Below, in pieces: positions 41,460 through 51,119 of a DNA stretch of 64,000 nt. Positions within the stretch are counted from its first letter, which is position 1. Each line of letters begins with the position of its first letter. Source of the DNA: Macrococcus equipercicus. Its GTDB lineage: Bacteria; Bacillota; Bacilli; Staphylococcales; Staphylococcaceae. The stretch lies in NCBI RefSeq assembly GCF_004359525.2, contig NZ_SCWC02000002.1, positions 186,001 through 250,000 on the forward strand. The letters run 5' to 3'. The position numbers were made by a program, and so were the translations under genes. Below the pieces are notes generated by a model. It was not told where the DNA came from, ran no database searches, and saw only the letters and a program-made list of their open reading frames with translations.

Positions 41460-41488
41460 ATTATAAAGATACATCATACAGATGTAAA
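41460..41488 (-). promoter_or_regulatory. Promoter of the DUF2626 gene
   Basis: Minus strand TTTACA (41488-41483), 17-bp spacer, perfect TATAAT (41465-41460). Confidence 0.75.
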
Positions 41489-41618
41489 CCTAATTTTTAA
41501 TACCCATTATCTTGAAGATTATTATACAAATAAAGATAAATAAATTTACTTAGGCGTTTTTTCCCCTGTAAAAAAATTTCTGCTGAATCGTTTCGATTAC
41601 TTAATTAAGGAGGGAGAT
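41489..41618 (+). other. comG upstream region without a readable promoter
   Basis: 130 bp of AT-rich sequence upstream of comGA. I see no good housekeeping -35/-10 pair, no B. subtilis ComK box (AAAA-N5-TTTT pair) and no confident alternative-sigma site. Competence genes are usually silent without a dedicated activator, so a special promoter is likely here. Confidence 0.4.
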
Positions 41619-42596
41619 ATGGAGCAAATAGTTAATCAGATCATTAAAAGCAGTATTGATAGCAATGCCTCTGATATTCATTTTATTCCTTGCCGTGAGG
41701 CCGTCCAGCTGAAACAGCGTATTGACGGAGAGATGCATTTTGTGCAGACACTGGAGCTTCATCACTATGAGCGTATACTCGCTTATTTGAAGTTCGTCTC
41801 GCGGCTCGATGTTGCGGACAAAAAGAAGGCACAGAGCGGTGTTGTCGCTATCATCCATGAAGACCAGCAGTTTCATGTCAGAGTGTCTACTTTACCTCAG
41901 TCAATAGGGACAGAAGCGGCTGTGCTGAGAATTTTAAAGGCACAATTTACAAGCCGGCTCATTGACAACACTGAAATACTGTATGAAACGATGAAGCTGT
42001 CTCATGGTCTGATTTTAATCACTGGTCCAACTGGCAGCGGAAAAAGTACATTGATGTATAATCTGCTGGCGCACGCCAGACAGACGCTGAATCGGCAGAT
42101 CATAACGATTGAAGACCCGGTAGAACAAATACTGGAGGATACCATTCAGATCAGTGTGAACGAGAAAGCTGAAATAACCTTCCAGAACTCGTTCAAGGCG
42201 ATCCTGCGCTGCGATCCTGACATTGTGATGATCGGTGAGATCCGCGATGAGCTGACAGCGAAACAAGTCATTAATGCGAGTCTGAGTGGTCACCTAGTAC
42301 TGTCAACACTGCATGCTAGTGATACGCCGGGCGCTGTAGAACGTCTCCTTGAGATGGGAATCAGGCATTCCGAACTGAAGCAGTCGGTCAAACTCATCAC
42401 GAGTCAGCGGCTGATCAAATCAGGCGGGAGTCGAAAGCTCGTTATCGAAACATTGACAAATGCGCATATCCATCAGCTGCTGGCCGGTCAGCCGCTTCAG
42501 GCGTTCAATCCGCTGCTTGCACAAATACAGCAGCTGCATGATGGGCAGCTGATTACTACTGAAGAACTGGAGAAATTCCGTGTGGTCAACCAATAA
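41619..42596 (+). CDS. comGA: Competence pilus ATPase ComGA
   Basis: Cytoplasmic secretion ATPase (GspE/PilB family) that powers assembly of the DNA-uptake pseudopilus. 325 residues: Walker A GPTGSGKST (about 136-144), Asp box and Walker B IVMIGEIRD (about 204-212), and the His box HLVLSTLHAS. AAGGAGGG precedes the ATG. First gene of comGA-GG; the following gene starts within its 3' end. Confidence 0.95.
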   Translation: MEQIVNQIIKSSIDSNASDIHFIPCREAVQLKQRIDGEMHFVQTLELHHYERILAYLKFVSRLDVADKKKAQSGVVAIIHEDQQFHVRVSTLPQSIGTEAAVLRILKAQFTSRLIDNTEILYETMKLSHGLILITGPTGSGKSTLMYNLLAHARQTLNRQIITIEDPVEQILEDTIQISVNEKAEITFQNSFKAILRCDPDIVMIGEIRDELTAKQVINASLSGHLVLSTLHASDTPGAVERLLEMGIRHSELKQSVKLITSQRLIKSGGSRKLVIETLTNAHIHQLLAGQPLQAFNPLLAQIQQLHDGQLITTEELEKFRVVNQ

Positions 42597-43614
42597 GCTG
42601 AAGCACTATCAGGACGATTTCTTAATACGGATTGCAGAACTGACAAGAAGCGGTTTCACCCAATATGAGGCCGTTGAATTTCTGTTCAGTCAATATGACG
42701 GCGTGGCACCGGGCATCAAGAAGGAATGTCTGGAACTGCTGCGGCGCGGTGAATCACTCAGTGATATCATTTCACTGCTGCGCTATCCAGCCAATATTAT
42801 TCTGCAGGTATACTTTGGTGAGCGATATGGCAACCTGGAAGATACGCTCGTGCAGTGCCACCAATTCAGCACAGTGAAACGCCAGAGTCTGAAGCATTTT
42901 ATGAAGACGATTCAATATCCGTTCATTCTGCTCGCTATTTTCTTCACATTGATTCTTATCGTCAATCAGACAGTTCTTCCTCAGTTCCAGAACATGTATG
43001 ACTCGATGGGCATTGAAATATCACAAGAACTTCAAATCCTCACTACGCTGCTTTTTATTATGCCGAAGCTGCTGCTTGGCGGGTCGGCGGTCCTTGTCAT
43101 AGCGCTTATCATGTACTACGTCCTTTTTAAGCGGGCGGCTATCAGAAGGAAGCTCTGGCTCCTGAAGAAAGTGCCGGTGATCAACAGCCTTTACAGAAAA
43201 TATATTACTTACCGGGTCAGTATTGAGCTGTCTTTCTTCCTCGGCAATGGCATCGCGATGATTAAAATCATTGAGATTTTCAGAAGTCAGGATAAGGACC
43301 TCGTCATGCAGCACATCGGAAACGTGATTCAGCAGGCATTGATGGCAGGCCAATCACTGCCGGAAGCGGTAGAGAGCGTCGGATTGTTCGAACAATCGAT
43401 GATTAACTTTATCAGGCACGGGGAGAAGAACTCCAAACTGGATGTCGAACTCAAATATTACTCGGAATACATCTTCAAGAAATTTGAGATGCAGATACTC
43501 AAATATATTAAGTGGATTCAGCCGGTTGTCTTCTCAGCGCTCGGGCTGCTGATCATCACCCTGTATCTTGTGATCATCCTGCCCATGCTGCAGATGATGA
43601 GCGGCATACAATAA
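42580..43614 (+). CDS. comGB: Competence pilus inner-membrane platform ComGB
   Basis: GspF/PilC-type membrane platform protein of the DNA-uptake pilus. 344 residues with two cytoplasmic four-helix domains and three hydrophobic segments (about 110-130, 165-185, 315-340). GTG start at 42580 within the comGA end (17-nt overlap), with GGAG seven bases upstream. Confidence 0.93.
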   Translation: MWSTNKLKHYQDDFLIRIAELTRSGFTQYEAVEFLFSQYDGVAPGIKKECLELLRRGESLSDIISLLRYPANIILQVYFGERYGNLEDTLVQCHQFSTVKRQSLKHFMKTIQYPFILLAIFFTLILIVNQTVLPQFQNMYDSMGIEISQELQILTTLLFIMPKLLLGGSAVLVIALIMYYVLFKRAAIRRKLWLLKKVPVINSLYRKYITYRVSIELSFFLGNGIAMIKIIEIFRSQDKDLVMQHIGNVIQQALMAGQSLPEAVESVGLFEQSMINFIRHGEKNSKLDVELKYYSEYIFKKFEMQILKYIKWIQPVVFSALGLLIITLYLVIILPMLQMMSGIQ

Positions 43615-43627
43615 AGGAGAGAAATTA

Positions 43628-43963
43628 ATGCTGAACTTTATCAGGAAAGGTTTTAAAAAAGTTTTCAGAAGTGATGAAGGATTTACTTTGATTGAAATGC
43701 TGCTCGTCCTGCTGGTGATTTCGGTGCTGATCATCGTCATTATACCAAATATCGCCAAACAGACCGATAATGTTCAGCAGACAGGCTGTCAGGCCCAGGT
43801 GAAGATGGTGCAGGGGCAGATTGAGGCTTATAGACTGCAGAACGGGACAACGCCTGCTTCTATTCAGGAACTGGTACCTGAATTTTTGAAATCCAATCAG
43901 ACCACATGTAAAAATGGCAGCCAGATTACAATTGTTAATGGCGAAGCGACAGCCGGCAAGTAA
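43628..43963 (+). CDS. comGC: Major competence pseudopilin ComGC
   Basis: Main subunit of the competence pilus. 111 residues with a prepilin peptidase site G18/F19 in DEGFTLIEM (Glu at +5), a hydrophobic helix, and two cysteines (GCQAQ and TCKNG) that probably form the intramolecular disulfide known in B. subtilis ComGC. AAAGGAGAG precedes the ATG. Secreted through the prepilin route after ComC cleavage. Confidence 0.95.
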   Translation: MLNFIRKGFKKVFRSDEGFTLIEMLLVLLVISVLIIVIIPNIAKQTDNVQQTGCQAQVKMVQGQIEAYRLQNGTTPASIQELVPEFLKSNQTTCKNGSQITIVNGEATAGK

Positions 43964-44384
43964 TTCGGCGTTCAGTTACATTGAAATGCTGCTTGTGATG
44001 TTGATGATGCTCATCATGATTCATATGATGAGCTATCATCCGTTTGACTACAAGCAGGCTGACGTAGCTGAAGTCAATAATGAGCTGCTGGCGGTAGTGA
44101 CTTATTATCAGACACTTGCGCTGTCGACGGGGCAGTCGGTCACGCTCGAGTTTCTGCCTGGTCAGACAGCCATTAATATATCTTCGTCCAAACTCGGCAT
44201 AAAGACGAGCTATCGTCTTAGGAACGGCTATATATACACAGGTAACAGCCGTAATGCGTCTGCCATCACCTTTTCGGGTGACAGCATCAATCACGGGGCG
44301 ACAGTGACTTATTTTGTCAATAATAAACGATTTGAACTTATCTTTCAGCTTGTTAGAGGGAGGGTCAGAATTGTACAGGGATGA
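43938..44384 (+). CDS. comGD: Minor pseudopilin ComGD
   Basis: Minor pilin-like subunit. About 148 residues from ATG 43938, which overlaps the comGC end; cleavage site A11/F12 in NSAFSYIEM (Ala, not Gly, at -1; Glu at +5). An in-frame ATG at 43914 would give a longer leader; neither has a clear ribosome binding site, so translation is probably coupled to comGC. Confidence 0.88.
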   Translation: MAKRQPASNSAFSYIEMLLVMLMMLIMIHMMSYHPFDYKQADVAEVNNELLAVVTYYQTLALSTGQSVTLEFLPGQTAINISSSKLGIKTSYRLRNGYIYTGNSRNASAITFSGDSINHGATVTYFVNNKRFELIFQLVRGRVRIVQG

Positions 44385-44613
44385 TGCATTTCTGCTTATC
44401 GATGCTATACTCAGCCTTTCCATTATTACATTGATCTGTGCAGTGCTGATTCCGCTTCTGCATCAGATGAATAGCACGTATGCGGTATCAATTAAGGAAC
44501 TGGAAGATTACCGTGAATTTTATGTCTATGTGAAATCGGGAGGAGCCGTTATTGAACAAGGAGGCGCACTATGCCGCAAAGATTCTGAGACAGTGTGCAT
44601 TCAGAGGAGATGA
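44371..44613 (+). CDS. comGE: Minor pseudopilin ComGE
   Basis: Minor pilin-like subunit, 80 residues. TTG start at 44371, 7 or so nt behind GAGGGAGGG, overlapping the comGD end by 14 nt. Predicted cleavage A6/F7 in DDAFLLIDAILS, with Asp rather than Glu at +5, a substitution seen in some ComGE proteins. A hydrophobic helix follows. Confidence 0.85.
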   Translation: MYRDDAFLLIDAILSLSIITLICAVLIPLLHQMNSTYAVSIKELEDYREFYVYVKSGGAVIEQGGALCRKDSETVCIQRR

Positions 44614-45019
44614 TGCCTTTACACTTCTTGAGATGCTGCTGAATTTCAGTATAGCGCTGGTCATTTGCGCGTTATTTCCGCTGATCATCCAGAATATCAA
44701 GATGTTTCAATCGATTGCTTCTGACAACTATGATATTAACTTTGAGCTTTGTCTGAGAGATATACTCAGTGAGATAGAAGGTAAAGAAGTGACTGTCATA
44801 GACGGCGATCTTGCGGCAAAAGACACCGCATCAGGGAAGCGCTACAGCTATATGTATCATCAAGGCAGAATCGTCAGGACACTCAATCAGACGGGCTATG
44901 TCATCCTGCTTGAACAGGTCAGACAGGCACGCTTCTATGAACAGAGCGGCCATATTTTTTTAGCGGTTAAATGGCATGATGCGAGGAGAGTCAAAAATGA
45001 GATCGTTCAAATCACATGA
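44552..45019 (+). CDS. comGF: Minor pseudopilin ComGF
   Basis: Minor pilin-like subunit, 155 residues. TTG start at 44552 within the end of comGE, behind GGGAGGAG. Cleavage site A22/F23 in DDAFTLLEM with Glu at +5, then a hydrophobic segment and a soluble beta-rich domain. The ComGF C-terminus shape (RQARFYEQSG then AVKWHD) is typical. Confidence 0.88.
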   Translation: MNKEAHYAAKILRQCAFRGDDAFTLLEMLLNFSIALVICALFPLIIQNIKMFQSIASDNYDINFELCLRDILSEIEGKEVTVIDGDLAAKDTASGKRYSYMYHQGRIVRTLNQTGYVILLEQVRQARFYEQSGHIFLAVKWHDARRVKNEIVQIT

Positions 45020-45173
45020 AGGGATGATGTTTCCTTTTGCACTGATCCTGCTGATGATTGTTATTTTTTACGTCAGTAGTTATAGTGTAAGATATATGAT
45101 CAAACTGAATTCAATCGATAATATCGAAGACTATTACTATAACCGGATTATCCAGGAACTAAAGGAGCATTGA
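44997..45173 (+). CDS. comGG: ComGG-like small competence protein
   Basis: Last gene of the comG operon. 58 residues, with a short leader ending EGMMFPF, one hydrophobic segment (about 13-30) and a short polar tail; B. subtilis ComGG is about twice as long. ATG 44997 has GAGGAG eight bases upstream, and it overlaps comGF by 23 nt. Assignment rests on position and the pilin-like N-terminus. Confidence 0.75.
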   Translation: MRSFKSHEGMMFPFALILLMIVIFYVSSYSVRYMIKLNSIDNIEDYYYNRIIQELKEH

Positions 45174-45174
45174 C

Positions 45175-45678
45175 TTGGCGATTACACTAGTAGGTTTTAT
45201 GGGCGCAGGGAAAACTACATTAGGACAACGACTGGCGGCAGAATTAAATCTGCCGTTTATTGATATTGATACATATATTGAAGACGAGGAGCAGATGGCC
45301 ATCAGTGAAATTTTCGCACAGCATGGTGAGTCTGCCTTCAGAGCGCTCGAAGCGGCCGCGCTCAAAAAATTTATCGATGGCAATTACATCATCGCGACCG
45401 GTGGCGGTATTGTTGAAAATACGAACAATATTGAGACGCTAAATAAAAATAAACTTAATATTTGGGTAGATACGAACATTAATACAATGTATAATAGGAT
45501 TGTTGGTGATTATGCACGCCCTAATGCAGCTTCCCGATCCTATTCTTCCATTAAACAGTTGTATATCTCACGGTGTTCACGATATAATGAAATCGCATTC
45601 ATAAAAGTCGATAGTGAAGATACTATAGATGCATGCATCTCATATATTAAACAATATATAACAGCGGAAGAACAGTGA
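45175..45678 (+). CDS. aroK: Shikimate kinase
   Basis: Phosphorylates shikimate to shikimate 3-phosphate, fifth step of chorismate synthesis. 167 residues: P-loop GFMGAGKTT (about 6-14), shikimate-binding DIDTYIE, then ESAFRALE and the GGGIVE loop. TTG start at 45175 is 7 nt behind AAAGGAG. It is the gene after comGG and immediately precedes the glycine riboswitch, as in Bacillus and Staphylococcus. Confidence 0.93.
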   Translation: MAITLVGFMGAGKTTLGQRLAAELNLPFIDIDTYIEDEEQMAISEIFAQHGESAFRALEAAALKKFIDGNYIIATGGGIVENTNNIETLNKNKLNIWVDTNINTMYNRIVGDYARPNAASRSYSSIKQLYISRCSRYNEIAFIKVDSEDTIDACISYIKQYITAEEQ

Positions 45679-45775
45679 TAGAGAGAATGATAATATCATC
45701 GCCGAAGGGGCAAACTAACGTGAAACTCTCAGGCAAAAGGATATCACTCGGACGCTTACCTGAAGAAATCGACAG
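45677..45775 (+). ncRNA. Glycine riboswitch, single aptamer
   Basis: Conserved core visible as GAGAGAATGA, then CGCCGAAGGGGCAAAC, then GTGAAACTCTCAGGCAAAAGGA and a closing region. It senses glycine. One aptamer is seen rather than the tandem pair of B. subtilis gcvT. It begins at or inside the aroK stop codon (45676-45678). Confidence 0.9.
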
Positions 45776-45803
45776 GATAGTCTATCAGCTATCCTGTTTT
45801 TTT
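45772..45803 (+). terminator. Terminator of the glycine riboswitch
   Basis: ACAGGATAG pairs with CTATCCTGT around TCTATCAG, followed by seven T residues. As the expression platform it would be disrupted in the glycine-bound ON state. Confidence 0.85.
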
Positions 45804-45827
45804 ATATTTTAAATGGAGGTATTAATG

Positions 45828-46907
45828 ATGGAATTAAAGAAGACACCGTTATACGACAGCTATATCGAAGCCGGAGCGAAAGTCATTGATTTTTCCGGCT
45901 GGGCGCTGCCTGTCCAGTTTTCGAGCATTAAAGAGGAACACAATGCGGTAAGAGAACATGCAGGGATGTTCGACGTCAGCCATATGGGGGAAATCATCGT
46001 CAAAGGTGAGAAAGCTTCGGAATACCTGCAGTCAGTGCTGACTAACGATGTCACGAAAGTGACACAGAATAAGGCGCAGTATTCTATGCTCTGTAATGAG
46101 CAGGGCGGCGTCATCGATGATCTGGTCGTCTATCAGCTTGAGGCGGATAAGTATTTGCTTGTAGTCAATGCCGGCAATACGGATATTGATTACAGCTGGC
46201 TGAAGCAGCATGAGATCGACGGCGCAGAAGTGATGAACGTCTCTCATGAATACGGCCAGCTTGCTGTGCAGGGTCCTGATTCGGAGAAAATCATGGCATC
46301 TTTAGTAGCTGAGGATATCAGCGGGCTGAAACTGTTTGAATATATTCAGGACGTAGAACTGTTCGGTGAAAAGGTGATTCTGTCACAGTCCGGCTATACC
46401 GGAGAACATGGCTACGAGATCTACTGCGAGGCACCGGTCACAGAAAAAATCTGGGACGGCCTTCTTGCTGCAGGTGTCACACCATGCGGTCTTGGTGCGC
46501 GTGACACACTTCGTCTGGAAGCTGCACTGCCGCTTCACGGACAGGATTTGTCGACCGATATCTCGCCTTACGAAGCAAACATGGGCTTCAGTGTAAAACT
46601 GAATAAAGGAGACTTCATCGGGCGTGAAGCACTGGCGGCGCAAAAAGAGCAGGGGCTGTCACGCAAGTCTGCGGGACTTGAGATGCAGGAACGCGGCATT
46701 GCCCGGACGGACTACGAAGTCTTCAACAGCAATGACGAAAAAATCGGTTATGTCACAAGCGGCACACAATCACCATCGACTGGCCGCTCCATCGCACTCG
46801 CATTAATTGAAACAAGTGAAACAGAGCCCGGTAATGACGTGTACGTGCAGATCAGAAAAAATAAAGTGCCGGCGAAAATCGTTATAACACCATTCCATAA
46901 AAATTAA
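45828..46907 (+). CDS. gcvT: Aminomethyltransferase (glycine cleavage T protein)
   Basis: Transfers the aminomethyl carbon from lipoylated H protein to tetrahydrofolate, releasing ammonia. 359 residues: N-terminal substrate-binding region with DVSHMGEI and NDVTKV, then a folate-binding C-terminal barrel. ATG 45828 is 7 nt behind GGAGGT; the ATG at 45813 is inside that site. First gene of gcvT-gcvPA-gcvPB under the glycine riboswitch. gcvH is not in the window. Confidence 0.95.
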   Translation: MELKKTPLYDSYIEAGAKVIDFSGWALPVQFSSIKEEHNAVREHAGMFDVSHMGEIIVKGEKASEYLQSVLTNDVTKVTQNKAQYSMLCNEQGGVIDDLVVYQLEADKYLLVVNAGNTDIDYSWLKQHEIDGAEVMNVSHEYGQLAVQGPDSEKIMASLVAEDISGLKLFEYIQDVELFGEKVILSQSGYTGEHGYEIYCEAPVTEKIWDGLLAAGVTPCGLGARDTLRLEAALPLHGQDLSTDISPYEANMGFSVKLNKGDFIGREALAAQKEQGLSRKSAGLEMQERGIARTDYEVFNSNDEKIGYVTSGTQSPSTGRSIALALIETSETEPGNDVYVQIRKNKVPAKIVITPFHKN

Positions 46908-46918
46908 GGGGAGAAATT

Positions 46919-48262
46919 ATGAGCCATCGTTATATTCCATTAACAGAAACTGATAAGCAGGACATGATGAAGACCATCGGGATTCAGTCGATTGATGAAT
47001 TGTTTGCGGATATACCTGAGAAAGTCCGTTTTGACCGGCCGTTAAACATTAAGGAGCGCAAAGCTGAAACACCGCTGCTGCGTGAACTGGGTCAGATTGC
47101 AGCTAAAAATATGACAAGTGACACGCATGTGTCATTTCTTGGGGCAGGCGTCTATGACCACTACATTCCGACCGTTGTGGATCACGTCATCTCAAGGTCT
47201 GAGTTCTATACGGCATATACACCGTATCAGCCGGAAATTTCGCAGGGTGAACTGCAGGCTATCTTTGAATTTCAGACGATGATTGCTGAACTGACAGGGA
47301 TGGATGTAGCGAACTCTTCCATGTATGACGGCGGCACATCATTCGCTGAAGCGGCCATGCTTGCCTGCGGCCACACTAAAAAGAAGAAGATCCTTGTCTC
47401 TAAAGCGGTGAACAATGAATCACGCGAAGTGCTGCACATGTACGCAAAAGGTCAGAACTTAGAAGTCGTGGAAATTGACTTAAAAGACACGGTGACAGAT
47501 CTTGATAAGCTGAAAGCAGCGGTCGATGCTGACACAGCATGTATTATGGTGCAGTATCCTAACTTCTTCGGCAGCATTGAAGATTTAGAAGCGATAAAAG
47601 CGATGACAGCAGGGACAAAAGCACTGTTCATCGTCTCAAGCAATCCGATGGCGCTTGGTCTATTGACACCTCCTGGTGAGTTCGGTGCAGATATCGTCGT
47701 TGGTGACGCTCAAGTGTTCGGCATCCCGGCGCAGTTCGGTGGACCGCACTGCGGCTACTTCGCGGCGACAAAAGCATTGATGCGCAAAATGCCGGGCCGG
47801 CTTGTCGGACAGACGCAGGACGACGAAGGCCAGCGCGGCTTCGTACTGACACTTCAGGCACGTGAACAGCACATCCGACGCGACAAAGCGACATCAAACA
47901 TCTGTTCCAACCAGGCATTAAATGCACTGGCAGCATCTGTAGCGATGAGCGCACTCGGTAAAAATGGTGTCTATGAAATGGCACAGCAGAACCTTTATAA
48001 GACGAACTATATGAAAGACAAAATGACTCAGGAAGGCTTCACGGTGCTTCCGGGCACATCATTCAATGAATTTGTTGTTAAGTTCAATCAGCCGGTCGCT
48101 GACATTAATGACAAGCTGCTCACAGATGGCTTTATCGGCGGCTTCGACCTTGGCCGTGTAGACGCTGCATTCAACAATCATATGCTGATTGCGGTGACTG
48201 AGCTGAGAACAAAAGAAGAGATTGATACATTTATTGCGAAGGTTGGTGTCTATAATGCTTAA
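46919..48262 (+). CDS. gcvPA: Glycine dehydrogenase (decarboxylating) subunit 1
   Basis: N-terminal half of the P protein, present as a separate gene in Bacillota. 447 residues of a PLP fold-type I protein. The Lys-bearing half is the following gene. AAGGGGAG precedes the ATG. Overlaps gcvPB by 8 nt, consistent with a stoichiometric heteromer. Confidence 0.95.
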   Translation: MSHRYIPLTETDKQDMMKTIGIQSIDELFADIPEKVRFDRPLNIKERKAETPLLRELGQIAAKNMTSDTHVSFLGAGVYDHYIPTVVDHVISRSEFYTAYTPYQPEISQGELQAIFEFQTMIAELTGMDVANSSMYDGGTSFAEAAMLACGHTKKKKILVSKAVNNESREVLHMYAKGQNLEVVEIDLKDTVTDLDKLKAAVDADTACIMVQYPNFFGSIEDLEAIKAMTAGTKALFIVSSNPMALGLLTPPGEFGADIVVGDAQVFGIPAQFGGPHCGYFAATKALMRKMPGRLVGQTQDDEGQRGFVLTLQAREQHIRRDKATSNICSNQALNALAASVAMSALGKNGVYEMAQQNLYKTNYMKDKMTQEGFTVLPGTSFNEFVVKFNQPVADINDKLLTDGFIGGFDLGRVDAAFNNHMLIAVTELRTKEEIDTFIAKVGVYNA

Positions 48263-49724
48263 AGGATCAAGCCCGTTAATTTTTGAACGCTCCAAAGAAA
48301 ACCGCTTTGCATACTCTCTGCCGCCGGTGGAAGTAGATAATCAGAATGTCGAAGATATTCTTGAGGAGAAATTCATCCGCAAACAGTCACCGATGCTGCC
48401 TGAAATAGCAGAGCTTGACTTGATGCGTCACTATACAGAGCTTTCCAACAAAAACCACGGTGTCGATTCCGGCTTCTATCCGCTTGGTTCATGTACGATG
48501 AAATATAATCCTAAGATCAACGAGAAAGTGGCGCGTATGTCAGGATTTGCTGCTGCGCACCCGCTGCAGGACGAAAAGACCGTTCAAGGGTCACTTGAGG
48601 TTATTTATGACCTGCAGGAGCATTTAAAAGAGATTACTGGCATGGACGAAGTGACGCTGCAGCCCGCTGCAGGTGCTCACGGTGAATGGACGGCATTGAT
48701 GATGATCCGTGCGTATCACGAAGCAAACGGTGACCATGCACGGACGAAAGTCATCGTCCCGGATTCGGCGCACGGCACGAACCCGGCATCTGCAACTGTT
48801 GCCGGCTTTGAAACCATCACGGTGAAGTCCAATGAAGAAGGACTGGTAGATATTGACGACTTGAAACGCGTTGTTGGGCCGGATACGGCAGCGATCATGC
48901 TGACAAATCCTAACACACTCGGCCTGTTCGAGGAGGATATTCTTGAAATCCGTGAAATCGTCCATGCTGCCGGTGGGAAACTTTATTATGACGGTGCTAA
49001 CTTGAATGCCATTATGAGTAAAGTCCGTCCGGGAGACATGGGATTTGATGCGGTTCACTTGAACCTTCACAAAACGTTCACCGGTCCTCACGGCGGCGGC
49101 GGACCTGGTTCCGGTCCTGTCGGTGTGAAAGCTGACTTAATCCCGTTCCTGCCGAAACCACATATCATTAAAACAGAATCCGGCTATCAGTTTGACCATG
49201 ATATGCCGCAGTCAATCGGGCGTGTCAAACCATTTTACGGTAACTTCGGCATCTATCTGCGGGCGTATACTTACATTCGGACGATGGGGCCGGACGGGCT
49301 GAAGGAAGCTTCTGAGACCGCAGTGCTGAACGCCAACTACATGATGCGTCGTCTCGAACCTTATTTCGAGCTGCCGTACAACAGACATTGTAAGCATGAA
49401 TTTGTCATCAGTGGTGTGAGACAGAAAAAACTCGGCGTCAGAACGCTGGACATGGCGAAACGACTGCTCGACTTCAATTTCCATCCGCCGACAATCTACT
49501 TCCCGCTGAACGTTGAGGAATGTATGATGATTGAACCGACGGAGACGGAATCAAAAGAAACGCTCGACAGCTTCTGTGACACGATGATCCAGATCGCTAA
49601 AGAAGCAGAAGAGAATCCGGATATCGTCCTTGAGGCGCCGCATCACACAGTGATCCGTCGACTCGATGAAACGACAGCTGCCAGAAAACCGGTCCTTAAA
49701 TACGAAGGAACGATTGAAGCATAA
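48255..49724 (+). CDS. gcvPB: Glycine dehydrogenase (decarboxylating) subunit 2
   Basis: Catalytic half of the P protein, decarboxylating glycine with PLP. 489 residues; PLP lysine K273 in [18 protein letters not shown], with AHGTNPAS upstream. ATG 48255 chosen; a longer frame from 48222 lacks a ribosome binding site and overlaps more of gcvPA. The transcript ends at a hairpin shared with convergent rhodanese. Confidence 0.96.
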   Translation: MLKGSSPLIFERSKENRFAYSLPPVEVDNQNVEDILEEKFIRKQSPMLPEIAELDLMRHYTELSNKNHGVDSGFYPLGSCTMKYNPKINEKVARMSGFAAAHPLQDEKTVQGSLEVIYDLQEHLKEITGMDEVTLQPAAGAHGEWTALMMIRAYHEANGDHARTKVIVPDSAHGTNPASATVAGFETITVKSNEEGLVDIDDLKRVVGPDTAAIMLTNPNTLGLFEEDILEIREIVHAAGGKLYYDGANLNAIMSKVRPGDMGFDAVHLNLHKTFTGPHGGGGPGSGPVGVKADLIPFLPKPHIIKTESGYQFDHDMPQSIGRVKPFYGNFGIYLRAYTYIRTMGPDGLKEASETAVLNANYMMRRLEPYFELPYNRHCKHEFVISGVRQKKLGVRTLDMAKRLLDFNFHPPTIYFPLNVEECMMIEPTETESKETLDSFCDTMIQIAKEAEENPDIVLEAPHHTVIRRLDETTAARKPVLKYEGTIEA

Positions 49725-49757
49725 AAAAAGAAGCTTGAGGATATCCTCAAGCTTCTT
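49723..49757. terminator. Terminator between gcvPB and the rhodanese gene
   Basis: A long palindromic stem AAGAAGCTTGAGG / CCTCAAGCTTCTT centred on GATATC. The A run at 49723-49729 gives a U tract for the minus-strand transcript; the plus strand has no good T run. Confidence 0.8.
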
Positions 49758-50139
49758 AATGTTTGGCTTTAATTCGGCCCTTCCACTCTTTATAGCCGCC
49801 TTTTAGCATGTAAAGGTTGCTGTAACCTTTCTTCTTCAGCATTCTCGCTGCACGGTAGCACTGGATGCCGTTTTTATCAATAAAGTAAATCGGCTGGTCT
49901 TTACGTAGTCCAAGCATACGTGTTCTGAATATGCTCATCGGTATATTTCTTGCGCCGACAATATGGCCGTAATCATAATCCGCTTTCTCTCTTAAGTCGA
50001 TGACCTGTGCACGGCGGAGCCCTGACTGAAAGTCATCTTGACTTAATTCTACGACAGCTTTACGATTAATAAAGTAATTGACTGCAATATAGACAATCAG
50101 CGCAAGAAGGATGAGTCCAAGGATGATCCATGTGTTCAT
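49756..50139 (-). CDS. Membrane-anchored rhodanese-like protein (YqhL type)
   Basis: 127 residues: N-terminal membrane segment (about 5-22) and one rhodanese domain (about 38-122). The usual catalytic loop, YCxxGxR, reads FIDKNGIQCYR, so the catalytic Cys position is occupied by Asp; a Cys occurs four residues later than the Gly. Sulfurtransferase activity is therefore doubtful and a signalling or binding role possible. Placed between gcvPB and lipM, as in Bacillus. Confidence 0.85.
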   Translation of the reverse strand: MNTWIILGLILLALIVYIAVNYFINRKAVVELSQDDFQSGLRRAQVIDLREKADYDYGHIVGARNIPMSIFRTRMLGLRKDQPIYFIDKNGIQCYRAARMLKKKGYSNLYMLKGGYKEWKGRIKAKH

Positions 50140-50171
50140 TAACTATTCCTCCTAAAATACATATACTTCAT

Positions 50172-50177
50172 TATAAT
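50172..50177 (+). promoter_or_regulatory. Likely -10 element of lipM
   Basis: Perfect TATAAT 58 bp upstream of the chosen lipM start; no good -35. Confidence 0.4.
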
Positions 50178-50235
50178 GATTAACGGCATTGATTTCAAAG
50201 TAATTTTCACTAAACTCTCTATAAGGATGATCAAC

Positions 50236-51066
50236 ATGACAGAACAATGGCTATTTATCAATACGAAAAAACAGAATCCCTACTTTAATATGGCGCTGGA
50301 CGAAGCACTGATGAACTGGGTATCGGAAGGACAGCTGCAGCCGGTCGTGCGTTTCTACGGCTGGAATCCGAAGACGCTGTCAATCGGCTACTTCCAGCAG
50401 CTTGAGAAAGAAATAGATATCGATAAAGTGAAGGAAAACCATATCGGGCTTGTACGCCGTGCAACAGGCGGCCGTGGCGTGCTGCATGACCACGAACTGA
50501 CCTATTCCGTCATCGTCCCGGAAAGTCATCCGGATATGCCGAAGACTGTGACTGAAGCTTACCGTGTCATCTCCACAGGGCTGCTGGAAGGCTTCAGAAA
50601 TTTAGGGCTGGACGCTTATTTTGCGATACCGCGGACAGAAGAGCAACGCGCGAAACTGAAAGACCCGAGAAGCTCGGTCTGCTTTGATGCACCGAGCTGG
50701 TACGAGCTGGTCGTCGAAGGCAGAAAGATTGCCGGCAGTGCCCAGACAAGACAAAAGGGAGTGATCCTGCAGCACGGCTCTATTCTGCAGAAAATCGATG
50801 TGGATGAACTGTTCGGCCTGTTCAAGTTCAAAAATGAGCGGCTGATGACTAAAATGAAGGATGCCTTTCATGACAAAGCAGTAGCGATCAATGAGCTGAC
50901 CGATAAAGAAGTGACGATTGAGGAGATGGAAGATGCCTTTTACCGCGGCTTCCAGCAGGGGCTTAATATTCAGCTTATTCCTTACGAACTGACAGCCGAG
51001 CAGCTGGCTGAAGTGCATGAACTGTCGAAGAAATATATGAGCGATGACTGGACATATAGAAGATAA
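50236..51066 (+). CDS. lipM: Octanoyltransferase LipM
   Basis: Moves octanoyl from acyl-carrier protein to GcvH, the first step of lipoate assembly; this fits its position next to the glycine cleavage operon. 276 residues, biotin/lipoate ligase fold: [19 protein letters not shown] near 75-95, catalytic C149 in [11 protein letters not shown], and [15 protein letters not shown] 50236 chosen by similarity of the start to the family and spacing to AAGGAT; longer in-frame starts exist. In B. subtilis mntR follows; here it is absent. Confidence 0.93.
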   Translation: MTEQWLFINTKKQNPYFNMALDEALMNWVSEGQLQPVVRFYGWNPKTLSIGYFQQLEKEIDIDKVKENHIGLVRRATGGRGVLHDHELTYSVIVPESHPDMPKTVTEAYRVISTGLLEGFRNLGLDAYFAIPRTEEQRAKLKDPRSSVCFDAPSWYELVVEGRKIAGSAQTRQKGVILQHGSILQKIDVDELFGLFKFKNERLMTKMKDAFHDKAVAINELTDKEVTIEEMEDAFYRGFQQGLNIQLIPYELTAEQLAEVHELSKKYMSDDWTYRR

Positions 51067-51080
51067 GCTGGCATATGATC

Positions 51081-51116
51081 AAGACGCCCGGGTGAAGTTT
51101 TTCACCCGGGCGTCTT
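51081..51116. terminator. Bidirectional stem-loop between lipM and the lipoprotein gene
   Basis: A perfect 16-bp GC-rich stem (51081-51096 with 51101-51116) with a GTTT loop between convergent genes. There is no T run on either side, so it may be an mRNA-stabilising or weakly terminating structure. Confidence 0.7.
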
Positions 51117-51119
51117 AAT

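Noticed and set aside
41489-41618. ComK box or sigma-H type promoter upstream of comGA
   Set aside because: A/T runs are present but the spacing AAAA-N5-TTTT is not met, and AGGA/GAAT-like elements are too far apart.
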